Source of the DNA: Paracyclopina nana
Taxonomy: Eukaryota; Arthropoda; Copepoda; Cyclopoida; Cyclopettidae
NCBI GenBank assembly: GCA_019096065.1
Contig: JAGUCH010000004.1
Span: forward strand, 310,001 to 374,000
DNA: 64,000 nucleotides
Reading direction: 5' to 3'
Shown here: in pieces, positions 10,601-21,623 of the stretch
Numbering within the stretch: position 1 is the stretch's first letter
How the letters are laid out: each line of letters opens with the position of its first letter
Position numbers and translations under genes: made by a program
The notes under the pieces: generated by a model
Told to the model about the DNA's origin: nothing
The model's input: the letters and a program-made list of their open reading frames with translations, nothing else
Databases searched by the model: none

Positions 10601-13600
10601 CTACATAAAAAATGACTTAACACTACATAAAAAATAACTTTACACTGCATAAAGAATCACTTTACACTACATAAAAAATGAATTAACACTACATAAAAAA
10701 TTAATTAACACTACATAAAAAATTAATTAACTTTACACTACATAAAGAATGACTAAACGCTACATAAAGAATGACTAAATGCTACATAAAGAATGGCTTA
10801 ACACTACATAGAAAATGACTTAACACTACATAAAAAATGACTTAACACTTCAAAAGAATGTCTAAACTAAATACACAGGATGACTAACTCTACTTAAAGA
10901 ATAACAATACATTACATAAAAAACGACAAACGCTAAATAAAGAATGACTAAACACTACCTAAAAATTACTTAAGAGTGACTTAACGATACATAGAGAATG
11001 ACTTATCACAGCATAAAAATGACTAAACACTACATAAAAACTACATTAGAGTGGCTTTACACTGCAGAGAGAATGGCTAATCACAGCATAAAAATGACTA
11101 AACATGATATAAAGAATGACTATTCTCTACATAAAAAATGACTTAACAATGACACAACACTACATAACAAATTATTAAACTCAACATAAAAAATGACAAA
11201 AAACGACATGAAGAATGACAAAGAATAAATAAACACTACATAAACAATAAATAAACACTACATAAAGAATGGCTAAACACTACATAAACATTGACTGAAC
11301 AGTTACTACTTCAACTTTAACCCCACAGAGCAGTCTGTGCAACATCTACCCATAAGTCTCAAATGAATCATTATTATGTTCACCTTGTATCCTTCATTGA
11401 CTAGAAGGTGGATTGCTTGTCTGCCCAAGTCCCTGTCATCAGCTCCAGGCTGCTCAAGCCACCTCCTGGCCTGCTCCAGCCTGCCAACCACGGTTGGAGC
11501 CGGCTGCTGGATGCCAGACTTGTCCACCCTGCTGATGGCCTGGTTGACAGTGGCCAAGAGCTCATTGAGCCTCACCTCAATGTTCCTGGCCAGGCTCTCA
11601 GCTTGGGGAGTGGATCCTTGGCCACTTTGCCTCAGCTCACACAGACTGTTGGTCATGGCCTCAATGTCACCAGACAGCTTCCGGAGGTGGTTGGCATCCA
11701 GGGGCAAAGACCTGTCAGCCACCTTGATGGCATGGCTCAGGATTTGCCTGATGGACTTTTCCCCAACTCCACCCAGGAGAGCAAAGGGGTCGTTCAACCA
11801 GTCATGAGCTGCCTGCATTTTGCCCTCAATGATGCCCATGTTTTTCTTCATGACTGTCAAGTTGTCAGAGTCCCACTCATCCTCATCATAGGTGACAAGT
11901 TGCAGAACCCGGATGATTTCACTCACTTCCTCAGACATTCTGCTAGCAAGGTAATTGCGATTTTCCCCCGCCTCTCCGGCTCCCTTCCCGCCTGAAAATC
12001 AAAACAAAGTTTTAACTGGTCACAACGCTACCAGATGTGACAATCATAAAGTGGCCAACCAAGTCAAAACAGACACTTCCCGCTTTGAAAGCAATTTCAA
12101 AACAAAGTATCGTCTTTAAATCAAAGTTTTAACTGGTCACAGCGCTACCAGATGAGACCATGTTAAAGTGGCCAATGGAACTTCCCACATTAAAAGCAAA
12201 ATCAAAACAAAGTTTTAACTAGTCTCAACGCTACCAGATGCGACCATGATAAAGTGGTCAACTAAGCCAAAAATGGAGCCTCCAGCTTTTAAAGCAAAAC
12301 GAAGTTTAAATTTGTCACAACGCTACCAAATGTGACCATGATAAAGAGGCCAGCTAAGCCAAAAGTGGAACTTCCTGCCTTATAATCAAAACAAAGTTTT
12401 AATTGGTCACAGCGCTACCAGATGTGACCATGTTAAAGTAGCCAATAAGCAAAAAATGGAACTTCCCGCTTTGAGAGCATAATCAAAACAAAGTTTTAGC
12501 TCGTCACAGCGCTACCAGATGTGACCATATTAATGTGGCCAACTCAGCCTAAAATGGAACTTCCCGCCTGAGTGGCAGAATCAAAACAAAGTTTTATCAG
12601 GTCACAGCGCTACCAAATGTGACCATGATAAAGAGGCCAACTCAGCCTAAAATGGAACTTCCCACTTCAAAAGCATAATCTAAACAAAGTGTTAACTGGT
12701 CACAACGCTACCAGATGTGACCATTGTAATGTAGCCAACTAAGCCCAAAAATTGAACTTATAGCCTGAACAGGAAAACAATGCTACCAGATGTGACCATG
12801 GAAAAGTGGCCAATAAGTCAAAAATGGAACTTCTCGCCTTAGAAGCAAAATAAAAACTAAGTTTTAACCAGTCACGGCGCTACCAGATATGACAATAATA
12901 AAATGACCAACTAGGGCCTATTGTAGAACTTCTAGCCTGAAAAGCAAAACAAAGTTTTAATTGGTCACAGCGCTACCAGATGTGACAATTATAAAGTGGC
13001 CAACTAGGGCCAAAAAATTGAACTTCCCGCCTGAACAGCAAAAAAGTGGTTCAACTGGTCACAGCGCTACCAGATGTGACCATGATAAATTGGCCGACAA
13101 AGCCAAAAATGGAACTTGCTTGGATGTGTGGTATTTTTATGCTACAGTTTGCCCCAAAAATGGACATAAAAGACACCTGTTGAATTCAATGTGACCTCAT
13201 TCAAGATTTGCACATCACATCCATCATCAAATTAGGATGTTATGTGCGAGCTCTGTTTAGTCTCAAGCTTAGACATAATAGGCCAAATAAGCAATTGGTG
13301 TCTGCTGACCTTGGACAAAGATTTGGATGAAAATCTTCATGGAGCAGATGAGAATGGGCGCCAATGTCTTCACTTGCTCCACACATCGTGCCAAAATGTC
13401 TCGGTGCACTTGGTGGGTCAAGTCCTCGATTCTCCTCTCCACTTCTTTGGTGACCTGGAAAACCATGGAAACTAATAGACAACAGTGTCATAACAAAGAC
13501 ACGCCATCTACCGACATTTTTGAAGAAACACTTGGGAGTTGAGCTCAAACTTAAGTTTCGCTTTTCATGACTCAAGCCACTTTTAAATCATTATCAATAA

Positions 13601-16412
13601 CTACTTTTATTTGTCGTATGCTTAGCATCAGAGACTGAACATGCTGATATTAAGTATCTTTAGGTTATTATAGATTTAAAACCATTCCTATTTTGTGTAA
13701 AAAGTTTAAAAAGTTTGATTACACTAATTTGCTAGCGGGAACTCAGTTTTTTTCTTGTGCAGTATCAGCTGACAATCCCAGCTGTTGCCCTAAATGGCCG
13801 CTAGGTTCGCCCTACATCAATGTTATTGTTATGATCCTAATGTGAATTTCCAAAAAAATATATATAGAAGAAATCCATATGATTTGTTTTTCCCCATTTG
13901 CCAGGCAAAAAAGCCAAAATACATGGTTAGCATTAAAATCCAGTTCTGGTAGTATTTTCGTGACATGATCATAGGAATGCATGAAATAGTGGCACGTTTG
14001 ACTGATGGTCATAGATGATGATCAGCAATTACCTTGCTCAAGCATGGGGAAATGTCCTTGACGAACTGGACGAGATCCTCGAGGGTTTCGATGACTTCTG
14101 CGACGGCCAAGTAGTCGAGGACTCTTTTGCAGTCCTCGATGATCTTCCTCACTTCCGACTCGTCAAAGACCATGAGGACATTGGAGGTGCCCTGCAAAAT
14201 GAGCCTGGAGCCCTCGATGAGCTTGGCCCGCGCCACCTTGGAGTAGGGATCGAGGCGGCTCAATTTGGCGGCCTCCTCCAGCAAAATGGCGGCTCCGTTC
14301 ACCTTGTGCAGGGCTTGCGGCATGTCCTGGCGCAGAATGGAGTCATCCGTGGAGGTTGTCATGTCATGACCAACCTGCAATCAAGGATCAAATGTCAGTT
14401 CATTTTTCATCTAACGCTACCTATGCACATTGGTGTCATAGGAGTAACATTGATGTAGGGCGACCCTAGCGGCCATTTAGGGCAACAGCTGGGAGTTTCA
14501 GCTGACACTGCTCAAGAAAAAAACTGAGTTACAGCGATATGTATATAGTTCGAAAGACCAAATCATATTAAATAATTGCTTAAAGAAGCAAAAAAATAGA
14601 GTACGTGGTTTCAAATCAATAATTACCATGGTTGATATAAAGATGTTAAGCTTAAGTAATATAAAAGTAGCCACCTATAGTAATTATTTGTCTTAAACAA
14701 AGTGGCTCGTCTCATCGGAATGAAACTCGATTTTGAGCTCAACTCCCAAGTGTTTCTTCAAAAATGTCGGTAGATGGCATATTTTTGTTATGATCCTGTT
14801 GTCTATGAATTCGGAATTCCTCTGTTAAAGGAGCTACTACAATTTGTTTTGTTGTCATTTCAAACTCTTTTCTAGCCAATTGATTGTAAAAAATGCCAAA
14901 ATGCAGGAACTATATTAAAATCCAAGTCTGGTATTTTCACTTCATTTGCTACTCTATGGTTTTTTTAAATTGGCGAAAAAACGCCTTAATCTAAGCTTAA
15001 AATACGTGGAAAACCAGAAAATGGCTGCAAATCTCAAAAGAGTCAAAAGCCAAAAGTTCTTTTGTTGACGACGCAATCACTGGAATTTTCAACATCCTGT
15101 AACTTATTATATTACTGCACACAAATAGAATTCCGCGAAATGGCCGGATTTCAAGGGGATTTTGCCCATTTGACGAACTTTACGCTGAGTGTTTACACTT
15201 GCAAAATCCTGCCTTATTTCGCGGAAAATTATGTATACTATATAGATAAAGATGGCATAAATTAGTCCATTAAAAGCAAAGCTCAATCAGGAAGCAGCCA
15301 ATAATATTAAAAGCTAAGATATCAGCAGTGGGTCAAGTCGAGGTCACGTCTAATGGATTTTCCGAATAAATGACTCTCAAAAGGCAATCTTGCGATATCC
15401 AAAACCACACAAATAAAAAAATAACTTTCATGATAATGGCATTGAAAAAGCCGTTTCTTAGCTATTTAATATTCTATATTAATATAGATAAATCTTACCT
15501 TGACTAGATTTGCCACTGCTGTGGAAACGGCTTGAACGGGTCGACTGAGATCGGGCATTTCGTGGCCAGCTTCACCCTCTTCGTGGATGATGACGAGTCG
15601 TGACACCTACAATGCATAAAAACCTTTTTATTGATTTTCCAATAGAGAGCAAAATGGCCGAGCGAAGCCCGCATTTTATGCGCATGACATCATCATTTTA
15701 AGCAGTGCATGACATCTATTGCATGACCATCCAAACATGTATACATAAATATAAAAGATGTATGGATTTGCCAGCAAAAAAGAAAAAAAATGCATTTGGA
15801 CTCCTAATTAAATTGAGTATGTGTATAGGGTGAAACACAATAGCGCAGCACATTTAAAGTGTATTTTATGTGTGTACAGGCAAAAATTGCGGCGTAGCCT
15901 TGAATTTTTATGACACGATTTTCCGTGAAAAAGCACGAAAACGAAATGCATGGCATGCTGGGGCGTGGCCTAACCCTTGCCATCATTATGTCAACTAAGA
16001 AATATGCAATTCGACCTTTTTAAAATGAAACAAAGCGAATTGTACTGCATCGGATTTAAGCGTCTTTTTTGCATAGCTCGTTGCAGTTTCTGCACGCTAA
16101 TTGGCAATAAAGCCGAAGAAATAAGAGCCTTTTTTAAATATCAAGCGTAAAAATGGCAAAAAATGAAGGGATGCAATCGATATTCACTGATACAGTGCGT
16201 GGGTCAAATGTTGTTGCCCATTTATAGCGAGAGGCGAAATAATAAGGAGCTTGAATTTAAAAGTCGCGAAACGGCACGGGCATCCAGCCAGCGTGGGCGG
16301 CTGTAAAAGCGTTTCGCGGAATACCCGCAAAGGTACCATAAAGTGTTTTACGTACCTGCTGCGCCACAGGGTCCAAAATGCTCTCGATGGTCTTGGTGTG
16401 AAACACGGGCAT
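1618..16412 (-). CDS. Vinc: vinculin
   Basis: Vinculin is the actin- and talin-binding adaptor of focal adhesions and adherens junctions. Conserved exons (high to low): 16412-16356, 15606-15499, 14374-14033, 13454-13310, 11991-11384, 10434-9973, 9686-9359, 9300-9209, 5957-5855, 2447-2302, 2242-2003, 1939-1849, 1787-1618. All junctions keep phase and give 963 residues, the usual invertebrate length (human has one more central repeat). The N-terminus [19 protein letters not shown] and the C-terminus ending [11 protein letters not shown] match the family closely. Helical head: residues 1-~715. Proline-rich linker: ~730-797, including PPRPPLPAP. Tail bundle: 798-963, with conserved [16 protein letters not shown] and IKIRTDAG. 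Three extra symmetrical exons (separate entry) lie in the linker. The intron at 2301-2243 uses a GC donor. Introns are full of repeats. Confidence 0.96.
2243..2301 (-). other. GC-AG intron in vinculin
   Basis: The exon ending in ...GPIM joins the next exon starting MAAHDL. The only donor that keeps the conserved protein is ATCATG followed by GCAAGA, paired with a TTTCCAG acceptor. No GT is available nearby. Intron length is 59 bp. GC-AG introns are a known minor class; the call rests on protein conservation on both sides. Confidence 0.8.
2576..4926 (-). CDS. three phase-1 cassette exons in the vinculin linker (about 620 residues)
   Basis: Three open segments sit between vinculin exons 5957-5855 and 2447-2302: 4926-4750 (177 bp), 4326-2788 (1539 bp) and 2719-2576 (144 bp, donor GTAAAG; a weaker donor would end it at 2567). 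Every flanking intron is phase 1 and every exon length is divisible by three, so any subset can be kept or skipped without breaking the vinculin frame. The insert is low-complexity and charged: Pro-rich SPSPPPP, Asn/Gln runs, His-rich patches, a repeated RPYRTxxDL motif (twice) and an ordered-looking block around [20 protein letters not shown] do not recognise a domain. Alternatives: a nested gene starting at the ATG at 4921 and stopping at the TAG at 2556, or an alternative C-terminus of vinculin. The splice phases favour linkage to vinculin. Confidence 0.6.
4327..4749. repeat. CTCAG-rich degenerate direct repeats in vinculin intron
   Basis: Roughly 100-bp units sharing phrases such as gctcagtagctcag, gagcaaaa and tctcagcact recur about three to four times between 4380 and 4700. 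They look like a diverged minisatellite. No coding potential was seen. Confidence 0.5.
7803..7975. repeat. foldback palindrome
   Basis: The left arm (7803-7870, beginning cttgctgcttctcgggac) is an imperfect reverse complement of the right arm (about 7909-7975, ending gtcccaaaaagcagcaag). A short GC-richer loop (cctcgcttcgctcgg) lies between the arms. This is consistent with a small non-autonomous foldback or MITE-like element. Confidence 0.65.
7983..8200. repeat. tandem array of about 58-bp hairpin units
   Basis: Four units begin tatggccctgga at 7983, 8043, 8103 and 8160. Each contains a near-palindrome (ccctgg...tctagggg) followed by acgtaaagtaatttta. A single related unit in inverse orientation lies at 6903-6935. 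Non-coding. Confidence 0.8.
10480..11305. repeat. A-rich minisatellite (about 19-bp unit) in vinculin intron
   Basis: Dozens of degenerate copies of a unit close to acactacataaaaaatgact fill almost the whole intron between the exons ending at 11384 and starting at 10434. No coding potential. Confidence 0.9.
11992..13110. repeat. tandem array of about 110-bp units in vinculin intron
   Basis: About ten degenerate copies share cgctaccagatgtgacc, a following aaagtggccaac block, aatggaacttcccgc and aacaaagttttaa. The array fills the intron from just next to the exon start at 11991. The open frame at 12961-13194 is only a read-through of repeat units. Confidence 0.9.
13476..14815. repeat. inverted intronic repeats flanking vinculin exon 3
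   Basis: The intron block 13476-13842 is an extended reverse complement of the block about 14425-14815 on the other side of exon 14033-14374. Shared landmarks, in order, are ccgacatttttgaagaaaca, the gagctcaa stretch, aactcagtttttttcttg, cccagctgttgccctaaatg and ccctacatcaatgtta. The inner arm ends lie about 190 bp and 50 bp from the exon. In RNA these arms could pair and bring the exon's splice sites together. Confidence 0.85.
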
Positions 16413-17299
16413 TTCGCAAGGTCTTCGGCCAAATTGAGCGGCCTTTATCTATGTAGATGATTCAGAGATAAGGCTAAGCTTAATCTCGCGCCACGCTCGC
16501 GCTCAAACTTCACTGACGACTGACGAGTGACTCCAAACGAAACGTCGTTGACTTGCTCCAAAGGAATCTAAGCAGTCTTAGTGCTTTGGCTGCTTGCTTG
16601 CAAGTTGTTGTAGCAGCGCTCTACACAATACACATGCGCGGCTTTAATGCGCAAAACTGCATATAGAGGGCGCTCTCTTAATGTCCTTTCAGAGACTTGA
16701 GCAAGAAAATAGTGCATGACAGCCTCAAAGCTTGATTTTATTCTGCCCAGGCCAAAATATTCATTTTATGCCTTTAATAGAATGTTGAAAAAATATGTTA
16801 AAAAAGGACTTTAAAGTTAAAGGTGGCGCCACGTGGCTTTCAGACTTTTAGAGAGAGTCATGCAATTATTCTTCTGGGAAGCTTGGAAATTTTTGGAGGG
16901 CTTGTCACTGATATCACTCACTCCAGGGCATTTCAGAAAGAGTAGCTTTTCGCGGAAAAAGCTCGCGTTGCGGATGCCATCCTCATTGAAAAGCACATCA
17001 CTTTATGAGTCATTAACTTCACGAGGCCATAATAGTGAGCAGTAAAGCTGCATTGAATCCACCAACTGGGTAGAATACTGAAATTGGCTCAACTCACAAA
17101 GAAACTCGAAATGTTCTTTAAAATACCGGATATGATTATTGATAGGATCAGCTTTTAAACTGGATTCCTCATTTTGTGGACTTAGTCAACTTTAGAGCCA
17201 AGAAAACTGGAAGAAATCAAGGCTCGAAATCCTCAACCTTTTAGCCTCATAGAGAGGGCAGGCAATTGTTAATGTGAGCACGAAAATGATAACTTTGCT
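16413..17299. other. intergenic, vinculin 5' region
   Basis: The vinculin leader and promoter lie here, just right of the ATG at 16412. The interval 16420-16680 is richer in CG-containing words (gcgcgcaa-like, cgccacgctcgcgctc) than its surroundings. An AG that could be a 3' splice site (ctacatag) lies about 35 bp upstream of the ATG. I see no TATA box and no additional gene in the rest. Confidence 0.5.
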
Positions 17300-17304
17300 T
17301 TATT
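17299..17304 (-). terminator. AATAAA polyadenylation signal overlapping the GPN1 stop
   Basis: On the minus strand the hexamer AATAAA spans 17304-17299, while the TAA stop is 17302-17300. The 3' UTR would be only about 10-30 bases long. Confidence 0.65.
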
Positions 17305-18449
17305 TAGGCTCGTGATTTGTGCTCATCACTTTCTCACCAGTTTTTTGCACATGCCTGTCAACGTAAGCCTTGAATGAGTCTTCCTCCTTTCGGTCTTGCT
17401 CTTGTTCATAGTCACGCTCCTCCTCGGACATTTCCTCCTCTGGATCGTTGGCATGCCTCAAGTAAATGTTGTTTTCAGACTCCATTGGGGTTGACTCAAT
17501 GAGCGAAGATTTGGGCTCTTTGTCAGCCTCGGCCTTTTCGGATCGCAGCCTCTCATATTCAACTTTGTAGTCGGCCTCATATTCTTGAGCGGCATCACTT
17601 AGAGCAGCAAGGAACTCATCCAGACCCTCGCCGGTCATGGAGGAGACTCCGACTGATCTCAGGTTGGAGTAGAATTCGTCCAGAGCCAGTGACATGGATT
17701 GGGCCAAGTTACCCACGTATGAAGTCTCCGATTGAAGAGCTTCTTGAAATGACTCAAAGTCCTGCATCCACTCCACGGCATATTTGGCATCGACCACATC
17801 AGTTTTGTTCATGACCACAATGAATGGCAATTTGGTCTTGTACAAAATGCTGCAAGCGTACAGCATATTGGACATGAAGGTCACCGGATTTGTTGACCTA
17901 CAATAAAAAAAATCAAGGTCCAGATGCAAATCACAATTTATAGGCTGAATTGTCACTTGGAAGAGCTAATAGTTACCTGACAGCATCGAGAACATAGACA
18001 ACAACTGTGGGCATTTGAGCTGCCAAGGCTTCCGTGATGATGTTTCCAGAGGCTGACCAGGTGAAGACCTCAATTTGGCCGGGAGTGTCAAAGATCACGT
18101 GGTCGCATTGGTCAGCTCTCCGCTCAATCAGGTTGAGGACCTGGTCGAACTTGGTGGCAAACAAGTTCAGACTTGTCACAATGCCACCGTTAGGCCCAAG
18201 CTTGTACTGCTTCATGACCTCTTTGTAGTTGACCGTATCACGGATGTCAACGTTGGCAGGGTATGGAACCTCGTGGACGGCAGGATCCAAGTTGATCACG
18301 TAAGGCGCTCGATTTGCCTCTGGCGATTTCAGCTTTTTCGTGTGCAAATGAGCGACCAATCGTTGCACAAATGTGGTTTTCCCTGATCCCGCCATTCCCA
18401 GGACCAAAACGCACACCGGTTTGTTCCTTCCAGCCTCTTTCTCCGCCAT
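17300..18449 (-). CDS. GPN1: GPN-loop GTPase 1
   Basis: Two exons (18449-17977 and 17897-17300, joined through a 79-bp intron in phase 2) encode 356 residues. The P-loop GMAGSGKTT is at residues 18-26, the diagnostic Gly-Pro-Asn loop (KLGPNGG) at 83-89, followed by DTPGQ and NKTD guanine-specificity motifs. The second exon begins with the highly conserved [14 protein letters not shown]. The tail is acidic and coiled, as in animal GPN1. Known role: GTPase needed for RNA polymerase II assembly and nuclear import, working with GPN3. The start codon precedes the P-loop by the usual short distance. It is divergent to COA7, with 805 bp between the starts. The AATAAA signal overlaps its stop codon. 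Confidence 0.97.
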
Positions 18450-18506
18450 TCTTTGTCAATTCTTTACTATTACTTGCATTTGCCACCACCGCACTCTCTT
18501 CGAAAT

Positions 18507-18945
18507 CAGGGTGACCAGAAAATTTGAGTGGGTTTTAGCCAGATTTTCCCCTAAAATAGCCATGTTTGGCTATCTCAGAAAAATTGCTCAAAATAGCCAC
18601 AAATTGGTAAAAAATAGCCACATTTTTAGGAATTTTCGATATAATATTATGAAAAAAAATTTACCGTTTTTGGGAATTGTTGTGGATGAAATCAAGTATT
18701 TAATTATGATTTTCTTCTTATAATGGTGGCAAAAGATTTCTAAAAAAGTCAGCCATTTTTGCAAATTTCATTTTTTCCCTGCTTTTTTGATGATTTTCAA
18801 GCGTTTATTAAGTGAAAATACCAAATTTTCGGACTTTTCAAAAAATAGCCACAAATGGCTATGGCTATTCGGACTAAATTTCCGTAGCCACACACGGGTA
18901 AAAAATAGCCACTTTGGCTATAAATAGCCACATCTGGTCACCCTG
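18507..18945. mobile_element. hAT-type MITE (439 bp)
   Basis: The ends are perfect 13-bp terminal inverted repeats, CAGGGTGACCAGA at 18507 and its complement ending at 18945. They are flanked by an 8-bp direct duplication TTCGAAAT (18499-18506 and 18946-18953). An 8-bp duplication with CAGGG ends is the signature of hAT transposition. The interior is AT-rich with repeated aaaatagccac phrases in both orientations and no transposase, so it is non-autonomous. It sits about 50 bp upstream of the GPN1 start, inside the GPN1/COA7 divergent promoter region. Confidence 0.93.
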
Positions 18946-19254
18946 TTCGAAATTGCGATTTGTTTTGATTTTTGTTTTGCCAAGTGATGGAACGAGTTTG
19001 AACTCGACTCGGTACCTCGAAAGGCGAACTCGACTCGGACTACATAAGCATTTAACTCGAACTGAAACTTAACTCTGAAGCAATTTTGGGAGCTCGAAAG
19101 TCAAACGTGCAATTGCAAAATGTGGAATAATTTTGACTTTTCCTCGAAGAGTTTGGCGGGCAGGAATGTCTGGTAGCCTTGAGTGATCTGTCGTGATCGG
19201 AAAGCTGTCAAAAGTGTAAATAAACATATTTTTACGTAATGTCAAAGCACTAAA

Positions 19255-21619
19255 ATGTCCGGACTCGGGGGAGACGTGGATTTCACGAATCAGCAAGAAG
19301 TGCAAGAATACCTCGAGAATTTGGGCACTGAGTATCGATTCGGCTGTTATGGCGAGAAAAACCCGAAAGGTAAACAAACGGGCGATTTTGCGTCAAACGA
19401 GCGTGACTCCGTGCCGTTTGGCCCTGACCCCCAGCCGTTTCGCGGAAAAGCGTACTAACAACATCACCAATTAATTCCAGCGTGTCAGCTGCTCGGCGAG
19501 TACATGGAATCCGTGACTCGCGAGACTGACAAGGCTTATAAAGTCTTCGAGACGAATTGCCTCGTCAACAATTACGGCCCCTCGTGCTCAAAGGCCGGCT
19601 TCTACAAGACAACCGGTCAGTCCACGAGCTTGGATCCGGACTTGGGCTACAAGTACCTGTTGAGAGGCTGCGAAGCGGACTACGGCCGATCTTGCCTCTT
19701 GGCAGCCTTCTTCCACATCACCAAGTTCAAGGTGCCGCTCCAGACGGAGAAGAGCTTGCCCGAGGCTGTGAGACTGTTTGAAAAAGCGTGCGAGATGAAC
19801 CAAGAATTGGCTTGCCACCATTTGGGCGCCATTTACTTGACTGGCCGAGGAGACATCCAGGTATTTATAATAGACTCCTACCCTTGGATCTACAATCACG
19901 AACAGGACTTGGATGATTGACCAAACAAATTGCCCTTGGATCGACAATCATAAAACACAGTCCTCAGATAGACCTGAACTTATCCTATTTAGTTAGGCTA
20001 TAAAAATGCACTCTACTCGGATTGACAAACAAACCGTACTTGGATCGATGATGATAACGTTTAGACCTTGGATCAACATGAAGAATCTGCCTTGGATCGA
20101 GTAGAAAAACATCTTTGGTGGTGGCATATTATGTTTGTCTTTCTAGTTGATCCAGTAAGTTTAAACAGTTGATCCTATGAAGATCCGTTCTTCAGCCAGT
20201 CTATCCAAGGAAAGTTTGTTCTGGTCAACCCAGGTCCTTCTCCGTCACAGCGGTCGATCTTTAGGTCGATCCAAGTATGGCTCCGTCTTGTCAATCCAAG
20301 GACTGTGTGTTCTCATGTTTAGGTCGATCATATTATGGCTGCCCATTAATTATATCCTTTTAATGGATAGTAGATCTAGGGACTAGGGATCGACTAACAT
20401 ATTGCCCTTGGGTCAACAATCATAAAACGCAGTCCTCAGATAGACCAGAACTTATTCTATTTAGTTAGGCTACATAAACAAACTCTACTCAGATCAACAA
20501 ACAGACCGTACTTGGATCGATGATGAGAACATTTAGTCCTTGGATCAACATGAAGAATCTGCCTTGGATCGAGTAGTAAAACATCTTTGGTGGTGGCATA
20601 TTATGTTTGTCTTTCTAGTCGATCCAATAAGTTTTAATAGTTGATCCTATGAAGATCCGTTCTTCAGCCAGTCTATCCAAGGAAAGTTTGTTCTGGTCAA
20701 CCCAGGTCCTTCTCCGTCACAGCGGTCGATCCAAGCATGGTTCTGTCTTTTTAATCTAAGGACTGTGTGTTCTTATAGTAGATCTAGGGACAAGGGATCG
20801 ACTAACGAATTGCCCTTCGATCGACAATCATAGAAAACAGTCCTCAGATAGACCTGAACTTACTCTGTTTAGTAAGGCTAGAGAAATGAACTCTACTCGG
20901 TTCGACAAACAAACCGTCCTTGGATGAACAATCATAAAACACAGTCCCTAGATAGATCAGAACTTATTCTATCTAGTTAGGCTATATAAACGAACTCTAC
21001 TCGGATCAACATACAAACAGTACTTGGATTGATGATGAGAACGTTTAGTCCTTGGATCAACATGAATAATCTGCCTTGGATTGAGTAGTAAAACATCTTT
21101 GGCGGTGGCATATTATGTTTGTCTTTCTAGTTGATCCAGTAAGTTTAAACAGTGATCTTACGACGATCCGTTCTTCAGCCTGTCTATCCAAGGAAAGTTA
21201 GTTCTGGTCGACCCAGGTCCTTCTCCGTCACAGCGGTCGATCCAAGTATGGCTCTGTCTTGTCAATCCAAGGACTGTGTGTTCTCATGTTTAGGTCGATC
21301 ATATTATGGCTGCCCATTAATTATATCCTTTTAATGTACTCGTATCAGCTTTTATATATTCAATCATGTTCGATTCTAGGCTGACAAAGAAAGGGCGAGC
21401 AAGATCTTCGAAAAAGGCTGCGATTTGGGCTCCTCACAGTGCTGCTTCAACCTGAGCATCATGTACAAGAAGGGGGATGGCGTGAGCCAGGACGAGGTCC
21501 TGGCCAAGAAGTACAGGGACATTTTCGAGGATCTCAAGGAGCAAATGACGAAGCAGAAGGAGCGCATCAAGTTCCAAGAGGGCGTGGAGACGGCCGGGAC
21601 TGCTCCGGTTCGCGCTTGA
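19255..21619 (+). CDS. COA7: cytochrome c oxidase assembly factor 7 (Sel1-repeat protein)
   Basis: Three exons (19255-19369, 19481-19860, 21380-21619) join in phase to encode 244 residues. The protein consists of Sel1/TPR-like helical repeats with paired cysteines (for example KVFETNCLVNNYGPSC, YLLRGCEADYGRSC, KACEMNQELACHHLG, KGCDLGSSQCCFNLS). This spacing of Cys pairs, the N-terminal VDF...YLENLG segment and the length match animal COA7. Known role: soluble mitochondrial intermembrane-space haem-binding factor for complex IV assembly. No presequence is expected or seen. The second intron is 1.5 kb and made of tandem repeats. The stop lies 4 bp from the stop of the gene on the opposite strand. 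Confidence 0.93.
19921..21350 (+). repeat. tandem long-unit repeat in COA7 intron 2
   Basis: Units start with a variant of attgcccttggatcgacaat at about 19927, 20400 and 20809, with a further partial start at 20911. Each is up to about 470 bp and is itself built of short words such as cttggatcgac and gatcca. Open frames at 20177 and 21152 are the same repeat segment and not genes. Confidence 0.85.
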
Positions 21620-21623
21620 TCTC

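Noticed and set aside
12961..13194. 77-codon open frame
   Set aside because: It reads through tandem repeat units and has no conserved features.
20177..20386. 69-codon open frame, also present at 21152-21334
   Set aside because: The same segment of the COA7 intron repeat; not a gene.
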